Under the pieces are notes generated by a model that saw nothing but the letters and a program-made list of their open reading frames with translations, was not told the origin of the DNA and made no database searches. Position numbers and translations under genes: made by a program. 64,000 nt of DNA from contig NC_088297.1 of NCBI RefSeq assembly GCF_032854445.1, positions 21,589,127-21,653,126 on the forward strand, read 5' to 3'. This DNA is from Liolophura sinensis. Its lineage: Eukaryota; Mollusca; Polyplacophora; Chitonida; Chitonidae. Numbering within the stretch: position 1 is the stretch's first letter; each line of letters starts with the position of its first letter. This document shows, in pieces, positions 1 to 62,701 of the stretch.

Positions 1-1420
1 GCAAAAAGTTGACTCTGCACATAAACATTTATCAAAAATCAGAAATCATTTGAGGTACTTGCATGAGAACCAATGACTAATCAAATGAAAATAACACCCC
101 AGGCAAAATTTGGAGGAATTATGGCACCAGACAGACATTTCTAAAGATCCTTCTCTTTTCACATCAGTGTGGGATAATACAATTTTTTCCATCATGCCAC
201 TTTAGCTTAGATCTTCAAAGATGACATGCAGACGTCCATCATGTACAAAACTGTAAGGCTCTAATTTTTCTTCCACTTTAGAATGACACTCTTGTGCTCT
301 TGGCTTATTCATGGATGCTACAAAGTGTCACTTACTTCTACTATAATGTTATTCTTTCAAATTACAAATTGTCCAGATGTGTACACTTTACTTCTAGTCA
401 AATATATGCTATGCATTTAATACAACACAAAAATAAAACAGTCTAAAGTTATCAACACCAAGTTAAATTTTAAAACACCTGAGCATTTCACATTTATCAT
501 GCGTACAAAGGTCACAGTGATAGTTACAAGCTCCTTGTATGTAGCCTACAGCCTTGAAGAAGTTGAAACTAGGCCCAGCTACGAACCACTAGCATTCAAA
601 TTGTCTGGTCACCATTCTACAGGTTTATTAAAATCTACATGAAGTCCAACATTAAACACAAACTTAATACTATAGTTTGCGATGAGGCTTTGCCGGCAAA
701 CTGGTCACTGCAAAAAAAATTCAGGTTCAATTCAGCTTGAATCAACTGGTACTGAGCAATTTCCACGTGACCAGTAGTACATATGGATAATTGTCAAATT
801 GACAAATCTTAGCATGAATGATGCCTTAAAGAAATAAGCATGTTATCAACTTGGAATTGGTAGCAAGGCTATTGAAGAGCTCGCCTGTATGAGACACATG
901 AATGCTTAACTTAAGCTCAATGCTTAAAAAACTGAAATCATCAAATTGGTAATTTATGGTAATTAATATCCTCACACAGCATCAACATCAGGTCAATACA
1001 CACAATAATTTTCAAGACACGAACAATAACATTTTGTTTAACCGTGATTCTAGCACACAATACACTAAGTCAGGAATTCAGTAATTTAGTGTATTTAATA
1101 TATACACACCAAATAAAAGATGGAATATCCCTCTCATGCCATTCTCTTCCACATGTGTGCAAACCCTGAGCTCGATACCTGCAGTCCTTTTTAAGATAAC
1201 ACCCCTAACATTTTGTTTAACATTACTTTCTGTATTACTGGACGCCGACACTCAGGGTATGACTTAAGTTACGCCTGTACTACATACACGTGAGCTAAAA
1301 ACTAAAGTACATAACTGACAAAGTAAAATCAGGTAAAACACAATTCAATAGGTCAGGAGAGTACATCTACAAACAATGAGGCAGCGGCATATGTTTTTAT
1401 ACCATGAGGTGGCGCTAGCA

Positions 1421-1738
1421 TGAAGCAGGACCTGCGACAGTGTGAAGAAGGACCTGCCACAGTGTGAAGCAGGACCTGCGACAGTGTGAAGAAGGACCTG
1501 CGACAGTGTGAAGCAGGACCTGCGACAGTGTGAAGAAGGACCTGCGACAGTGTGAAGCAGGACCTGCGACAGTGTGAAGAAGGACCTGCGACAGTGTGAA
1601 GCAGGACCTGCGACAGTGTGAAGCAGGACCTGCGACAGTGTGAAGCAGGACCTGCGACAGTGTGAAGCAGGACCTGCGACAGTGTGAAGAAGGACCTGCG
1701 ACAGTGTGAAGAAGGACCTGCGACAGTGTGAAGCAGGT
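1421..1738. repeat. 22-bp minisatellite, about 14.5 copies
   Basis: Tandem units of TGTGAAGCAGGACCTGCGAC plus AG, nearly identical. Two variants differ at one base (AAGCAGG against AAGAAGG) and alternate over the first eight units, then come in runs. Long open frames on the minus strand here are a by-product of the repeat. Confidence 0.97.
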
Positions 1739-2465
1739 CTAAATAACATTTTTCTTTTTTGACTTTGCAGTGTGTTCCTCGTATATGAGCCCAAATACAC
1801 CAATAATTGTGACGTAATAAAGTACAGCACAAATGAGTTCACAGCTTTCGGCTGTCTTGATACAGACAGGAAGGAGTTTTACGAGTTGCCCATTAACTGT
1901 TTAAGAAGAATGAAAGCAGTAAAATCACGCAGTAAAAAGTCTGAGAATAGGACAAAACTCCTTGGGTAATCAAGAGATCAAAGGCAAGCACCTTCACCAC
2001 TTGGCCAAGTACATTAGGTGTTAGGTGTAAACAATCCACCTATCACAGAGTTGACAGAACAAATGCGAATTTATCGAAAAAGGTTACTTGATATGAATAC
2101 AGTTTTTTTGATGTCTTGGCAATAATAGCGATTAGATGCCTTTGAGCCTGAACTCTTCATACATACAAAACTCTTCAGATTTAGGAACTGACTTGGTGTA
2201 AGCTTACACCAAGATTAGGGTAACTGTGGAGACCTACTCTAATATATTCCTTTAATAGCTCAAGAAATGAAAACACACAAGAAATGACAACAATTACTCT
2301 AACATATTAATCTAATATTAAAGTAATTTGGTGTCTGATTACACCAAGGATAGCTTCATACTCATTTTCACAGGAATTACAGATCTAACCTTAACATAAC
2401 TCATTTTATTTACTTGTATATTTACCCTTAATGACCATAAATTTCACCCATGACTAACTTCCCCA

Positions 2466-2650
2466 TTATTCCTGATTCTCAGAGTTCTACTGATTTTAGA
2501 AAGGTGTTTTGACGTTTGCTTGGAACATGGGATTATATTCTGCTGGAAAATTGTAAGTTTCAGCTCGAAAAATAATGTTTTGTTGCATTTATATGTCCCT
2601 AAAAATGCACTTTTGTTGTAGAAATTTCAGGTCATTTAGGGCACATGTAT
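2466..2650 (+). repeat. Dispersed repeat E, copy 1
   Basis: Shares with three other places the order AGAGTTCTACTGATTTTAG, GAACATGGGAT, TTCTGCTGGAAAA, a CATTTATATG/CATTTATTTG block and a terminal TTTCAGGTCATTTAG. About 185 bp, non-coding, no terminal repeats seen. Confidence 0.6.
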
Positions 2651-2747
2651 ATGCCTGTTGTTTAGCACCATAACCAAGACTTCTACAACAGCAGCACAGT
2701 TTAATTGGTTTCATGATACACCAAGAACAGCACAGTTTCATACTCAC

Positions 2748-54125
<51,378 letters not shown>

Positions 54126-54266
54126 TCAGAATCGACAGCATGTACACATCCAACCGGTAAAATCCAAAAATCCAGAAAAAAAGAGGTAAAACAGTAAGGA
54201 GAAACGCACAAAATGGGCCTGTGTTTATCCAGCCATCGACAGTTCGTGTAGTGAATTATGACCGCG

Positions 54267-54274
54267 TGACGTCA
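54267..54274. promoter_or_regulatory. CRE/ATF palindrome TGACGTCA
   Basis: A full consensus cAMP-response element 160 bases upstream of the scrib ATG, in sequence that also holds a CGCG step. A second perfect TGACGTCA lies in intergenic sequence at 60343-60350. Confidence 0.45.
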
Positions 54275-54318
54275 TCAGTTCTGTCCGGCATGCCCCAAAA
54301 CAAGTGCTCCGGTGTCGT

Positions 54319-54332
54319 CCACCAGGTGGCGC
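54319..54332 (+). promoter_or_regulatory. CTCF-like site CCACCAGGTGGCGC
   Basis: Fits the animal CTCF core (CCASYAGRKGGCGC) at every position, about 210 bases upstream of the scrib start. Binding is inferred from the motif. Confidence 0.45.
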
Positions 54333-54948
54333 TGTCAACCCCACATACCACAAGTCATGATGCATTGACTACAATACGTAGGCGCTTTCTGCATCAGTTT
54401 ATATTTTTTTTTATAGATTTACAGTGTTGAAACAATGGAGTCTTCAAAAGAGGAGGAAAGTAAAAAAAAAAAAACAACAAAAAAAAAAGATGGATAAAAA
54501 AGGAGAAAACATTCCCGCTGGTATTTCAGCAGGAGGTGACAAGTACGTGTTAACAGTTAATTAATGGATCTCATTTAGTGAGTAGACCCTATACATAGGT
54601 ACACATATATACTTGTATGATAAATCCTGATTCTAATTAGCCTGTTGCGTATATAGAAAAAAATCAGAGAAAAGTGTTTTTTAGCTTTGTAAAACAAATC
54701 GGATACTCACTGCAGATATAACATCTGATAGGCCTATATGATATATGTTCGGCCCATCATTCATGTACAATATTAAGACGTGGGTTCAGAAGAAATAACT
54801 GATCGATCGAGTCATATTTATTATAAATTAGTTCAAATCTCTAAAAACCCTCCAACTGGACATATTTTGTGTGAAATTCAAAAGTTTCGCACACGATCAG
54901 GAGAGTCGTATATGGGCTTTACGGATTAATTTTAATCAGTCTGCATTA

Positions 54949-55117
54949 TAGATGGTTTTCAATGGCAGCCATCTCTGAGCTAAGTTTGTGTATACTGCAA
55001 ATGGTATGCCCTTACCAGCCAAGGGCCTCTGCCCAGCTTATGACACCTCTAGCAATACACACCCAGTGGGCAATACACAAACTTACCTCCAAGATGGCTG
55101 CCATTGAAAACCATCTA
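54949..55117. mobile_element. MITE-G, inverted-repeat element with TA target duplication
   Basis: A 165-bp element (54951-55115) bounded by GATGGTTTTCAATGGCAGCC and its reverse complement, extending to about 45 bp of near-inverted repeat. The arms also share AAACTTAGCTCAGAG/AAGTTTGTGTAT parts. TA dinucleotides at 54949-54950 and 55116-55117 fit a Tc1/mariner-type target duplication. Only one copy seen. Confidence 0.85.
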
Positions 55118-55165
55118 CAGTAGCGAGGTTATACATGGCAGAATGTTTTTATTGATATATTTTTC

Positions 55166-55235
55166 ATATTTGTGTGATTGGTGATAGTTTATATCATGCT
55201 CCATAATGAATATTTCTCTTATATGCTGGTCATTA
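55166..55235 (-). mobile_element. SINE-A tail fragment
   Basis: GTGTGATTGGTGATAGTTTA, ATCATGCTCCATAATGAATA, TTTCTCTTATATGCTGG: an eroded inverted tail. Confidence 0.45.
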
Positions 55236-55935
55236 GATATGTGAGAATAGAAAGAGCCACCATACTTTGCACAAATGCATGCAGATCTAGATGAGAAGTG
55301 GATGCGAACAAACCTCACCCATCAGTCGTTCTGGACCAGACGGCCGGAGAACATCCTTGTACAGATTTTTTTTCACGGTCTAATTATGATCACCGTTACT
55401 CATATTCTGGTACCGTATTACGCTAATGTGTGGGCTCTATCAGTGACTACGGCTAGTCATATGTGCTGTCACACGTCTATACGCCATGTTGATTCCGAAA
55501 GTGTACGTTACCCCCAGTGTTTTGGTTAATAGTAGTTTTTGCCTCATACTGTATGTTTCTGCTTTTCATTGCTTTTTAACGTCGTTCTCAGTGGCATTGT
55601 TTCGGGATATAGGCCTACATCATCAGCGTGAACTGGGCTACAGGTGTCAAATACATCGTGGAGGCACAACAGGAAGAAATGACATATATTTTCTTGTCAC
55701 CCCACGCGGAGCTGTAATCGAATTAATGTCTTAATCTTTCGAATTAAAGATTTGTAGGCCAGACATCGGTAACCCGATTCGGGATCGAACCCACTTTTTT
55801 ATGAAGAGAGACCCATCCTACAGCACCTTGTGCACAGAGATGGCCTATTCACAAAACAAATGTACCCTTTAAGCACCCCCAGACCAGGAGTACCGACTGA
55901 ACTCTGTATAGTTTACAGCGTACACAATATGCCCC

Positions 55936-56185
55936 GTGGCCGAGTGATCTCCGTGGCCGAGTGGTTCGAGTGACAGCGCGGTGCAATAACTCAGGAGCCT
56001 CTCACCAATGCGGTCGCTGTGAGTACAAGTGCAACTCATGATGGCTTCCTCTCCGGCTGCCTGAGAGCAGCATGCGAATGGTCGTGGGTTTCGCCTTCGT
56101 AGGCTGTGCCCGGTTTCCTCCCACCATAATGCTGGCCGCCCTTGTGTAAGTGAAATATTCTTGAGCACGGCGTAAAACACATGCA
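55936..56185 (+). mobile_element. SINE-A, full length
   Basis: Plus-strand head TCCGTGGCCGAGTGGTTCGA with a duplicated GTGGCCGAGTG just upstream, then CCTCTCACCAATGCGGTCGC, GTGAGTACAAGTGCAACTCA (B-box position), GGTCGTGGGTTTCGCC and tail GAAATATTCTTGAGCACGGC. Intergenic. Confidence 0.87.
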
Positions 56186-56659
56186 AATAATATGTGTACA
56201 CACTTCACTCCCACTGGCAACCATATAGACGTGTCTACGGCCGCAAGTGGTCAGCCATATAGTAACTAGCCTTATGAACTAGACGTTGTGTGCCAACGAT
56301 ACAACCCCTGTACAGCAGAGGTCTCCCCCAAAACGCTGGCACGGGTATATTTCTATCCAAACTGTGAACCATCCGTAGGGTTCCCTACCTGGCGTTTTCT
56401 CAATCAGCGATCCCTAGCTAAGGTGATCGCACTTTTGTTGCACCATAATCGGCTTCTGTTCTGACCGCTAGCAGACAACGTCTTATTCATTAGGCTGCCA
56501 ATGTATTACTGAATCAGAATACTTCTATTTTTTTGTTAATTGCAAGAATTGTAGGCATCTAGCTTTGTTTTAAAAGTCACAGCCGCCAACACAGAGTGTA
56601 TACCGGCAGATTTTTTTCTCTTTATATATATAATTTGCATATAAAATTTACTCCTATAG

Positions 56660-56839
56660 TGGCGCTCCAGCAATGCTGTCGCTGTGAGTTCTCCGGTTAT
56701 ACGTATAGGAAAGTCTGTCAACAACCTGCGGATGGTCGTGGGTTTCGCCCGGGCTCTGGGCTCCACTATAATGCTGACCGCCGTCGTGTAAGTAAAATAT
56801 TCTTGAGTACGGCGCAAAACACCAGTCAAGTAAATAAAT
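56660..56839 (+). mobile_element. SINE-A, truncated and rearranged
   Basis: A partial head (TGGCGCTCCAGCAATGCTGT) then body CAACCTGCGGATGGTCGTGG, tail AAATATTCTTGAGTACGGCG and the end ACACCAGTCAAGTAAATAAA. Confidence 0.82.
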
Positions 56840-57131
56840 CTAGTGGTGTTCATATAGGAAAGTTCACGGTCCGCGTGCATCCGTAACGGATATACACATG
56901 ATGTCATGTTGAGTGTCAGAGACATTATAGTTTCCTGGTTACACGTGTACGTGTTTTAAATGTATACACGTGTTAATGTGTAAGAAGGGCATGTCACATC
57001 CACCCAAAACACATGCAATTGCACAACTGCTTTTGTATATCGGCAGTATATCTACTATAATTATATTAACTTGTTATGGCCTATGTGAACATGTATACCT
57101 ATATATGCATGCACAATATTCACAGTACGGC

Positions 57132-57205
57132 GTCTTATTTATTATATTTTAATTTACTTTATACTCGCGAATTTTTCACTTGTGCAATGGCGTTCAGTTT
57201 TATGA
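57132..57205 (-). mobile_element. SINE-A tail fragment
   Basis: TCTTATTTATTATATTTTAA, TTTACTTTATACTCGCGAAT, TTTTCACTTGTGCAATGGCG: an old inverted tail. Confidence 0.4.
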
Positions 57206-57299
57206 ACTTTTTCATGGGTGACTTTTAAATAACTATAGCTGAATTCCCTGTTGAAGGCAAAGTTTCACACACACACACATACCCCCCTCCATCCCCACC

Positions 57300-57389
<90 letters not shown>

Positions 57390-57418
57390 CTGTGTCTGTG
57401 TCTCTGTGTGTGTGTCTA
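57300..57418. repeat. TA then TG microsatellite
   Basis: About 33 TA repeats followed by an interrupted TG/TCTG run. Likely length-polymorphic. Confidence 0.96.
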
Positions 57419-57626
57419 CAACACAATGACTTTAAACATTGTACTAGTTGCGAAGAAGTTAGGGCAAAGAAACAGGGCTGGTTGGTCCGGTGTTGGCTCG
57501 ATGTGGGTGTAATGTGACTGGGTGGGGTGAAAAATCCGCGTGATGTTTTCTGCAGGATATTTCAGTGATATCAGCACTTTGGTGGTGTGGACTCTCATTT
57601 CCTTTTACTTGTCCCGTCACGAGAAG

Positions 57627-57692
57627 ACACAGTATATGTACACACACTTATGACTCCTGGTCATCTGAGTGAAAAATTGTTAAGTACGGCGT
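57627..57692 (+). repeat. SINE-B-type tail, left flank of the Tc1 remnant
   Basis: AGACACAGTATATGTACACA, TATGACTCCTGGTCATCTGA, GTGAAAAATTGTTAAGTACG. The segment recurs, 84% or so similar by eye, at 58715-58797 on the other side of the transposase remnant. Confidence 0.6.
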
Positions 57693-57925
57693 ATTACACT
57701 CAACAAAAGTACAACCGCACAAACCAAAAATGCTATGTTAAAATGATCTTTCATGAAACATGCCCCCCCCCCCCAAATTATTGTTTAGATACTGATTGAT
57801 TTGTTTTCGTCCAATCAAGTGGCCCAATTTCAAACGACCACTCCCAGTGAGTTTATTCACAGGTTGAGGTATTCATGTTGGTGGGCGTGACTGATATGAC
57901 AATGTGACGGTGGTCAGTCATTTAG

Positions 57926-58700
57926 ATGATTACACGGACGTTCCCTACAGTAGGAACAATAAAAAGGCTCAGAAAAAGGTGGGAGATTTTTGTGTCAGTA
58001 ACAGAAGTGGTGACACACTTGAATGCCAGTCATTCTGCCATCAGTCGTTTTGGAACACATTTCCGAGAGACTGGGGGCACTGTAAACCGCCCAGATAGCC
58101 CACGTTACATGCGGCTCCAATACCTCCGAGATCGGTTCCGCCTAGTGACACGAAGTACTGATGAAACTCTTGGGCTGCGCAACAGGCGGATTTCAGCCCA
58201 AATAGTCGGAAACCACCTGTATGTGGCCGGTCTCCGAACCGGTCGACTATACCGGGGCCTCGACCTCACGGCAGCCCGGCGTCAGAGGCGACTGGCCTGT
58301 GCCAATATTCACGTGCGCTGGACACTTGCACGGTGGATAGTGCCGCCTCTTCAGCGATGAGTCTCGGTTTCAGCAGTATCGCGCTGGTGGCAGGCTCAGT
58401 CTATAACGCCGTGTTGGAGGGCGTTATCCTGACGTCAATGTCCTAAGAAGGGTGGCACACAGTGGTGCTTGTGTCAAGGTGTGGACTGGCATATGCTGTG
58501 AACAGCGCACTCGTCTCCATTATATCCATGGCAACTTGAATGGTCAACGGTACAGAGACAAAATCCGGAGGCCCATTGTCGTGTTATTTGTGCGCCCCCA
58601 TCATGTGACATTCCAGCATGGCAAAACTCACCTTCACGTCGTGTTGTCTGGTGTTTTCAACATGCTGTACTTCAGTGGCGGCAGCACTTTGGCAATATAG
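57926..58700 (+). pseudogene. Tc1-type transposase, broken copy
   Basis: A DD34E-class Tc1/mariner transposase remnant. The first part (57926-58360) has the helix-turn-helix region (HSAISRFGTHFRETG, NRPDSPR) and the RDRFR, GLRNRRISAQIV and AARRQRRLA segments. A frame change near 58356 then enters the DESRFQQYRAGGR block holding the first catalytic Asp. A TAA stop follows at 58404-58406. Beyond it come VWTGICCEQRTRLHYIHGNL and a segment where the usual QDNA (second Asp) reads QHGK. The region with the third catalytic residue appears deleted, and a WRQHFGNI-like C-terminal scrap lies in another frame. Inactive. Confidence 0.9.
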
Positions 58701-58714
58701 ACAGGCACTTCCAC

Positions 58715-58797
58715 AAGACATAGTATCTTAGTACACACGTCACCTAATGACTCCTCGTCGTCAAATGAATGAAAAAATTGTTAAGTACGACGTTAAA
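58715..58797 (+). repeat. SINE-B-type tail, right flank of the Tc1 remnant
   Basis: AGACATAGTATCTTAGTACA, AATGACTCCTCGTCGTCAAA, GAAAAAATTGTTAAGTACGA, CGTTAAACCCCAAGG. It matches the 3' part of SINE-B and the left flank at 57627. Confidence 0.65.
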
Positions 58798-58808
58798 CCC
58801 CAAGGATG

Positions 58809-58901
58809 CATGCATACATACATACATACATACATACATACATACATACATACATACATACATACATACATACATACATACATACATACATACATACATA
58901 C
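58809..58901. repeat. CATA tetranucleotide microsatellite
   Basis: About 23 uninterrupted CATA units, directly following the SINE-B-type tail, where tail repeats often expand. Confidence 0.96.
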
Positions 58902-61082
58902 ACACTTACATACTTTACTCAAAATTTCATATGTGAAAATACTGTGCTGAAGGCTATTGGACCTAAAATCTTCTATATCAGCACATATCCAAGCCAGTTT
59001 TTGCTATTATTTTAGAGTAGGCCAGATAATTACCTTTACGAAATATCAACTCCATATGAGCATATGTTACCGTTATACAGTTCGTAAAATGTGTAATGCC
59101 GGTCGCTTTTACAATACTTAGAACACTTTAAGGACTACCTGTGCCAAATTTTCTGAAAAACAATGATTTGAGCTATGCCAGGTAAATAGAAAAAAATTGA
59201 TTTGATTAGCCAATGTGGATTTTTTTGTCCCAAATCTCCGCTATAGCCTTTTTAGAAACTTAACTTTACATGAGTTAGATAACTTGGGATCACTTAACAA
59301 ATGTTATATTAAGACAAATATATCAAAATTTGAGCCACTGGGTTCATACACAAACTGCGTATTGTTCTGAGGTTTTAGGCTTAGATTAATTCCCAAAAAT
59401 CACTTAGTGGAATCGTCTCTAGGACTTGGCTCGTTGGCAGATATAGCACGCGACTGTATACAAAACGCAACAGGCATATGAGGTCCCGGTTTAGTACGCT
59501 TTATTCAAAAATATTTCACTTATACGGCAGCGGCCATCATTAAGGTTGTAGTAAACCACGGGAACACTACGAAAATCCGCAGGTTGATGCCAGAACTTCT
59601 CACATTCGACCTGAGAATAAGTCAGAAAGAGATGGCATAAAACGCACAGGACCCTCACTGGTAAGCCCAGGACAACTCCGCCACCGTCCACTTGCGCGTG
59701 CCAATAGAACTATGTGCTTTGGATGAATTGTTCTAATTTAAATATGAGTATAAAACGCCGTGCATCACTCCAGTATACCATTCGACAGCATTGTTTACTG
59801 ACAATTACAGAAATCCTTCTTGCCTCCACAATCGCCATTTTCTGTGAAAGTCAGTTTAAAATAGAAACTACTGTGTATTAAAGCAAGTTTAAAGCATGAT
59901 GTATCTTGTACTGAAGCGAAGCACAATGTGAAGTAAAATTCATAAATGGAAAACACCCCTCCCTCGATTCCCCGCTTCCCCCCTCCCCTACATACACACA
60001 CATACACACACCTCCAATGTCTCACAAAGCACTCTAAATGCGGCTAAAGTTGGTGACCTGGGGCCGTTGCGACTTTTTTCAAAATTTGAAATACGATCTA
60101 ACAGTTTATATTTGGACTTCAGATATTAAAATTTTGCACCCGTCATCAGTGTTATTTTAAAGGATTAGTGTCCAGATTTGGATAAGTATAAAGTATTCCT
60201 AAGTATAAAGATTTTAACCTGTTTAACAGTATGTTACCAGGAGGGCTTTTAAGAAAGGTAATTATGACTTTAAATTCAGCAAAAACGATAGATTTACTAC
60301 CGTAGCCAATCTTTAGTCGGCCGCTCGATCAAGCTCAGCGGGTGACGTCATAGGTGGCCAACCCAAGTTTAACCAGTCTATATGACCTTGGAATTCGTAT
60401 TAAAATGATCTCATTTTCGAGATGGATTCTCTTCACAGAAGCAATTATACCGCCGTATCCATTTGAACCCATAGTGGACGACGTTGATGGACTGGTAATC
60501 TATAGCTTTATCCTGTGTTGGTCTACATTTCGTGTGTATATCAGCTTTAACATTTTTTAGTTTTTCCTTCTGTCCGCTTCACAATAAAAAGCATTCTGTT
60601 TCTCGAGTGAATTTATTTCAATAATTGGTTGTCGGGAATTAAGTTTCGTGCATTTAATCAAGGCAATCGTAAAAAAATATTCTTACAACTGTTTAATTTT
60701 CCTAGACATATTATGGGTGGAATTACTCAAGCATGCCAAACAGGTATTTTCAAGAGTGGCTTTAATCCTCCTTTGTTTTCTGTGGTGTCACTAATCTCGT
60801 AATCTGGATCAGAGTTTAAAACAATGGGGGATGGATTATCACTATGTAAGAATCTTTTCGCTCTTATTCTATTCTTGATTAACGCAGTTAAGCAACACGA
60901 TTAGTTTTCGGTTTTTATCGCTTCTCGTCTGCCACTCGTTTTGGTTTTTAATTCACGTTCCGTCCCCGTTATTTTGGCAAGTTATTCTTCAGTTCTAAAG
61001 TATTCAGCTGTTTCATTAAGTAAATTGCCTACCTGTAATAGTCGTATTATTATTATTTTTTTTTGTCTCAAAAATCCACTTT
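58902..61082. other. Intergenic, mostly unique AT-rich sequence
   Basis: A degraded SINE-A at about 59493-59690. Two features worth noting: a perfect TGACGTCA (60343-60350) with GTAGCCAATC 40 bases upstream, and a polypyrimidine block near 59960-59990. No exon recognised. Confidence 0.5.
59493..59690 (-). mobile_element. SINE-A, degraded
   Basis: Inverted: TACGCTTTATTCAAAAATAT, TTCACTTATACGGCAGCGGC, AATCCGCAGGTTGATGCCAG. The head side (ACCCTCACTGGTAAGCCCAG) is poor. Confidence 0.7.
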
Positions 61083-61250
61083 TTTTCTAGTATATTTATT
61101 TATTTATTACATTGGCGTTTTACGCAGTACTCAAGAATATTTCATTTATACGACGAAGGTCAGCATTATGATGGGTGGCAACCGAACAGATCAGGGTGGA
61201 AACCCACGACCATCTGCAGGTTGCTGTCATACCTTCCCACGTACTTTTCT
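61083..61250 (-). mobile_element. SINE-A-type body and tail beside the LINE 3' end
   Basis: Inverted copy with TTTATTTATTTATTACATTG, TTTACGCAGTACTCAAGAAT, TTTATACGACGAAGGTCAGC and AACCCACGACCATCTGCAGG. It has no head. It lies in the same orientation as, and just downstream of, the retrotransposon remnant at 61375-63165. Confidence 0.82.
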
Positions 61251-61800
61251 AGTATAAGTAAAGTGTTTATTATTGTTTTTTCGTTGAATAAGCCTAAAAT
61301 TACTGAAGCACTGTCGGTTTTGCACGTAAAATTGCACTACTGCTTTAATTACTTTTCAAATCTTCAAAACTATTTGACACTGGATAAATAAATGTTCAGT
61401 GGTTTCCTTTTCATTGTTACAGATTTCACAAACGTCATCATTTCTTCTGTCAGTTTTGTACAGATAAGATTTTGTGGCGTGTTCTGGGATTATTTATTTT
61501 CAAGTATTCTTTCTTGTCTTTGTATTGATTCTCTTTTATGACGGGTAAACCTGACCAAGAACAGTTTATTCAGCGTGCACGACGTGACAGAAAGTTCGTT
61601 ACTCAGTTCGGCAGCTGGTTATCAGTTCTGTAAATTGCAGAAACACAGTATATCAAAAGAGTGATATACGGAATTAAATCAAATGCACATCGCACGAACC
61701 TGTACTATATAATTATTGGTTAAATCAAATAACAGTCAATTAGACCAAAACAACTGTGTATGTTAACAACGAAAGTTTTCCATCATATTACATTAAATAG

Positions 61801-61826
61801 CAGCCCCACACCCCCCCCCCCCCCCG
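61801..61826. repeat. Poly-C tract
   Basis: ACACCCCCCCCC-type run of about 17 C followed by GAAAAAAAA inside the LINE remnant. On the minus strand this is a G-run. Confidence 0.8.
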
Positions 61827-62439
61827 AAAAAAAAATACTGTCATTATCTCGCAAATCTTGTAAAGGTATGTAACATGAAGATCGTCCAGTAAAGCAAGCA
61901 TTCAAATTTTCTTGTATACGGATGAAAGTAACAAAATACGTGTAGACTTAATCAAATTTGATTAATCCAATGAAATATCAGTTCAGGGGGAACAACTCTT
62001 ACATGATATAATCAAAGCACGTTACTTGACATTATGCTACAACAGCGCCATACATCATTCGAGTGTTTCAATCCAAAAAGGGTTTCTTATCGTCTGTACG
62101 CTGCAACTCTCTTCAACTTATCCCAGTGTCAGAACTAATGGAAATTGTTTGCCAGTTATTACTTCAAGAACAAGCCGTTTCCTCCATGTTAATTTTAAAG
62201 ATTGGATAAAAAGCAAAATATTAATCATCCTTAGAACCTTATAGGTATAAACTTTTGCTATAGTTTATAGTTAATTAGAAAACTGTTAATTTCTTTTAAA
62301 GCATACATCGGAAGGCAAGGTAGTCGTAACGAAAGATGAATCATTTGGAAAGCGCCAAAGATTATTTTACCCAGGAGGGTGAAGTTTCTTAATCTTCTTT
62401 TTTTGTCACTCTAGTTTTAATTCCTCTATTCTTGCAGGG

Positions 62440-62701
62440 GCCTCCGTGGCTCAGTCGGTTAAAGCGCTAGCGCAGCGTAATGACCCAGGAGTCTCTCACC
62501 AATGCGGTCGCTGTGAGTTCAAGTCCAGCTGATGCTGGCTTCCTCTGCGGCCATACGTGAGAAGGTCTGCAGCAACCTGCGGATGTTCGTGGGTTTCCCC
62601 CGGGCACTGCCCGGTGTCCACCCACCATAATGCTGGCCGCCGTCGTATAAGTGAAATATTCCTGAGTACGGCGTAAAACACCAATCCAAAAAAAAAAAAA
62701 A
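62440..62701 (+). mobile_element. SINE-A, full length, inserted in the LINE remnant
   Basis: The reference copy of this family: head GCCTCCGTGGCTCAGTCGGT then TAAAGCGCTAGCGCAGCG, B-box GTGAGTTCAAGTCCAGCT, body CAGCAACCTGCGGATGTTCG, tail GTATAAGTGAAATATTCCTG, and the end AACACCAATCC with an A-run. The head is tRNA-like but has no complete cloverleaf. Confidence 0.93.

Larger units (their letters stand above)
1..2747. other. Intron 24 of scrib, start of (no exon seen)
   Basis: AT-rich sequence between the exon 24 donor and the left edge. I looked for the GGPLGLSIVGG-type PDZ3 exon on the minus strand and found none. It holds the 22-bp minisatellite at 1421-1738, a copy of dispersed repeat E at about 2466-2650, and a short plus-strand open stretch at about 1770-1966 of unknown meaning. 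Confidence 0.7.
54341..57900. other. Intergenic region left of the Tc1 remnant
   Basis: Holds an inverted-repeat MITE (54949-55117), SINE-A pieces at about 55166-55235, 55936-56185, 56660-56839 and 57132-57205, and a TA/TG microsatellite. No exon of a host gene was recognised. Confidence 0.55.

Noticed and set aside
1345-1842. Two 159-165 codon minus-strand open frames
   Set aside because: They are translations of the 22-bp minisatellite in two frames, with no start context, splice signal or conserved sequence.
1770-1966. Plus-strand stretch of 65 codons preceded by TTTGCAG
   Set aside because: The acceptor-like sequence and open frame are suggestive, but the peptide is unrecognised and there is no partner exon.
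57251-57517. 88-codon open frame with Tyr-Ile and Cys-Val runs
   Set aside because: TA and TG microsatellite translated. No conserved part.
58809-58950. Open frame of repeated Tyr-Ile-His-Thr
   Set aside because: A CATA microsatellite read as protein.
60354-60560. 68-codon plus-strand open frame after TGACGTCA
   Set aside because: No homology recognised and no splice or codon-use support.
62440-62540. tRNA-like head sequences
   Set aside because: A- and B-box-like motifs are present, but there is no full cloverleaf and the same sequence heads a dispersed SINE family.
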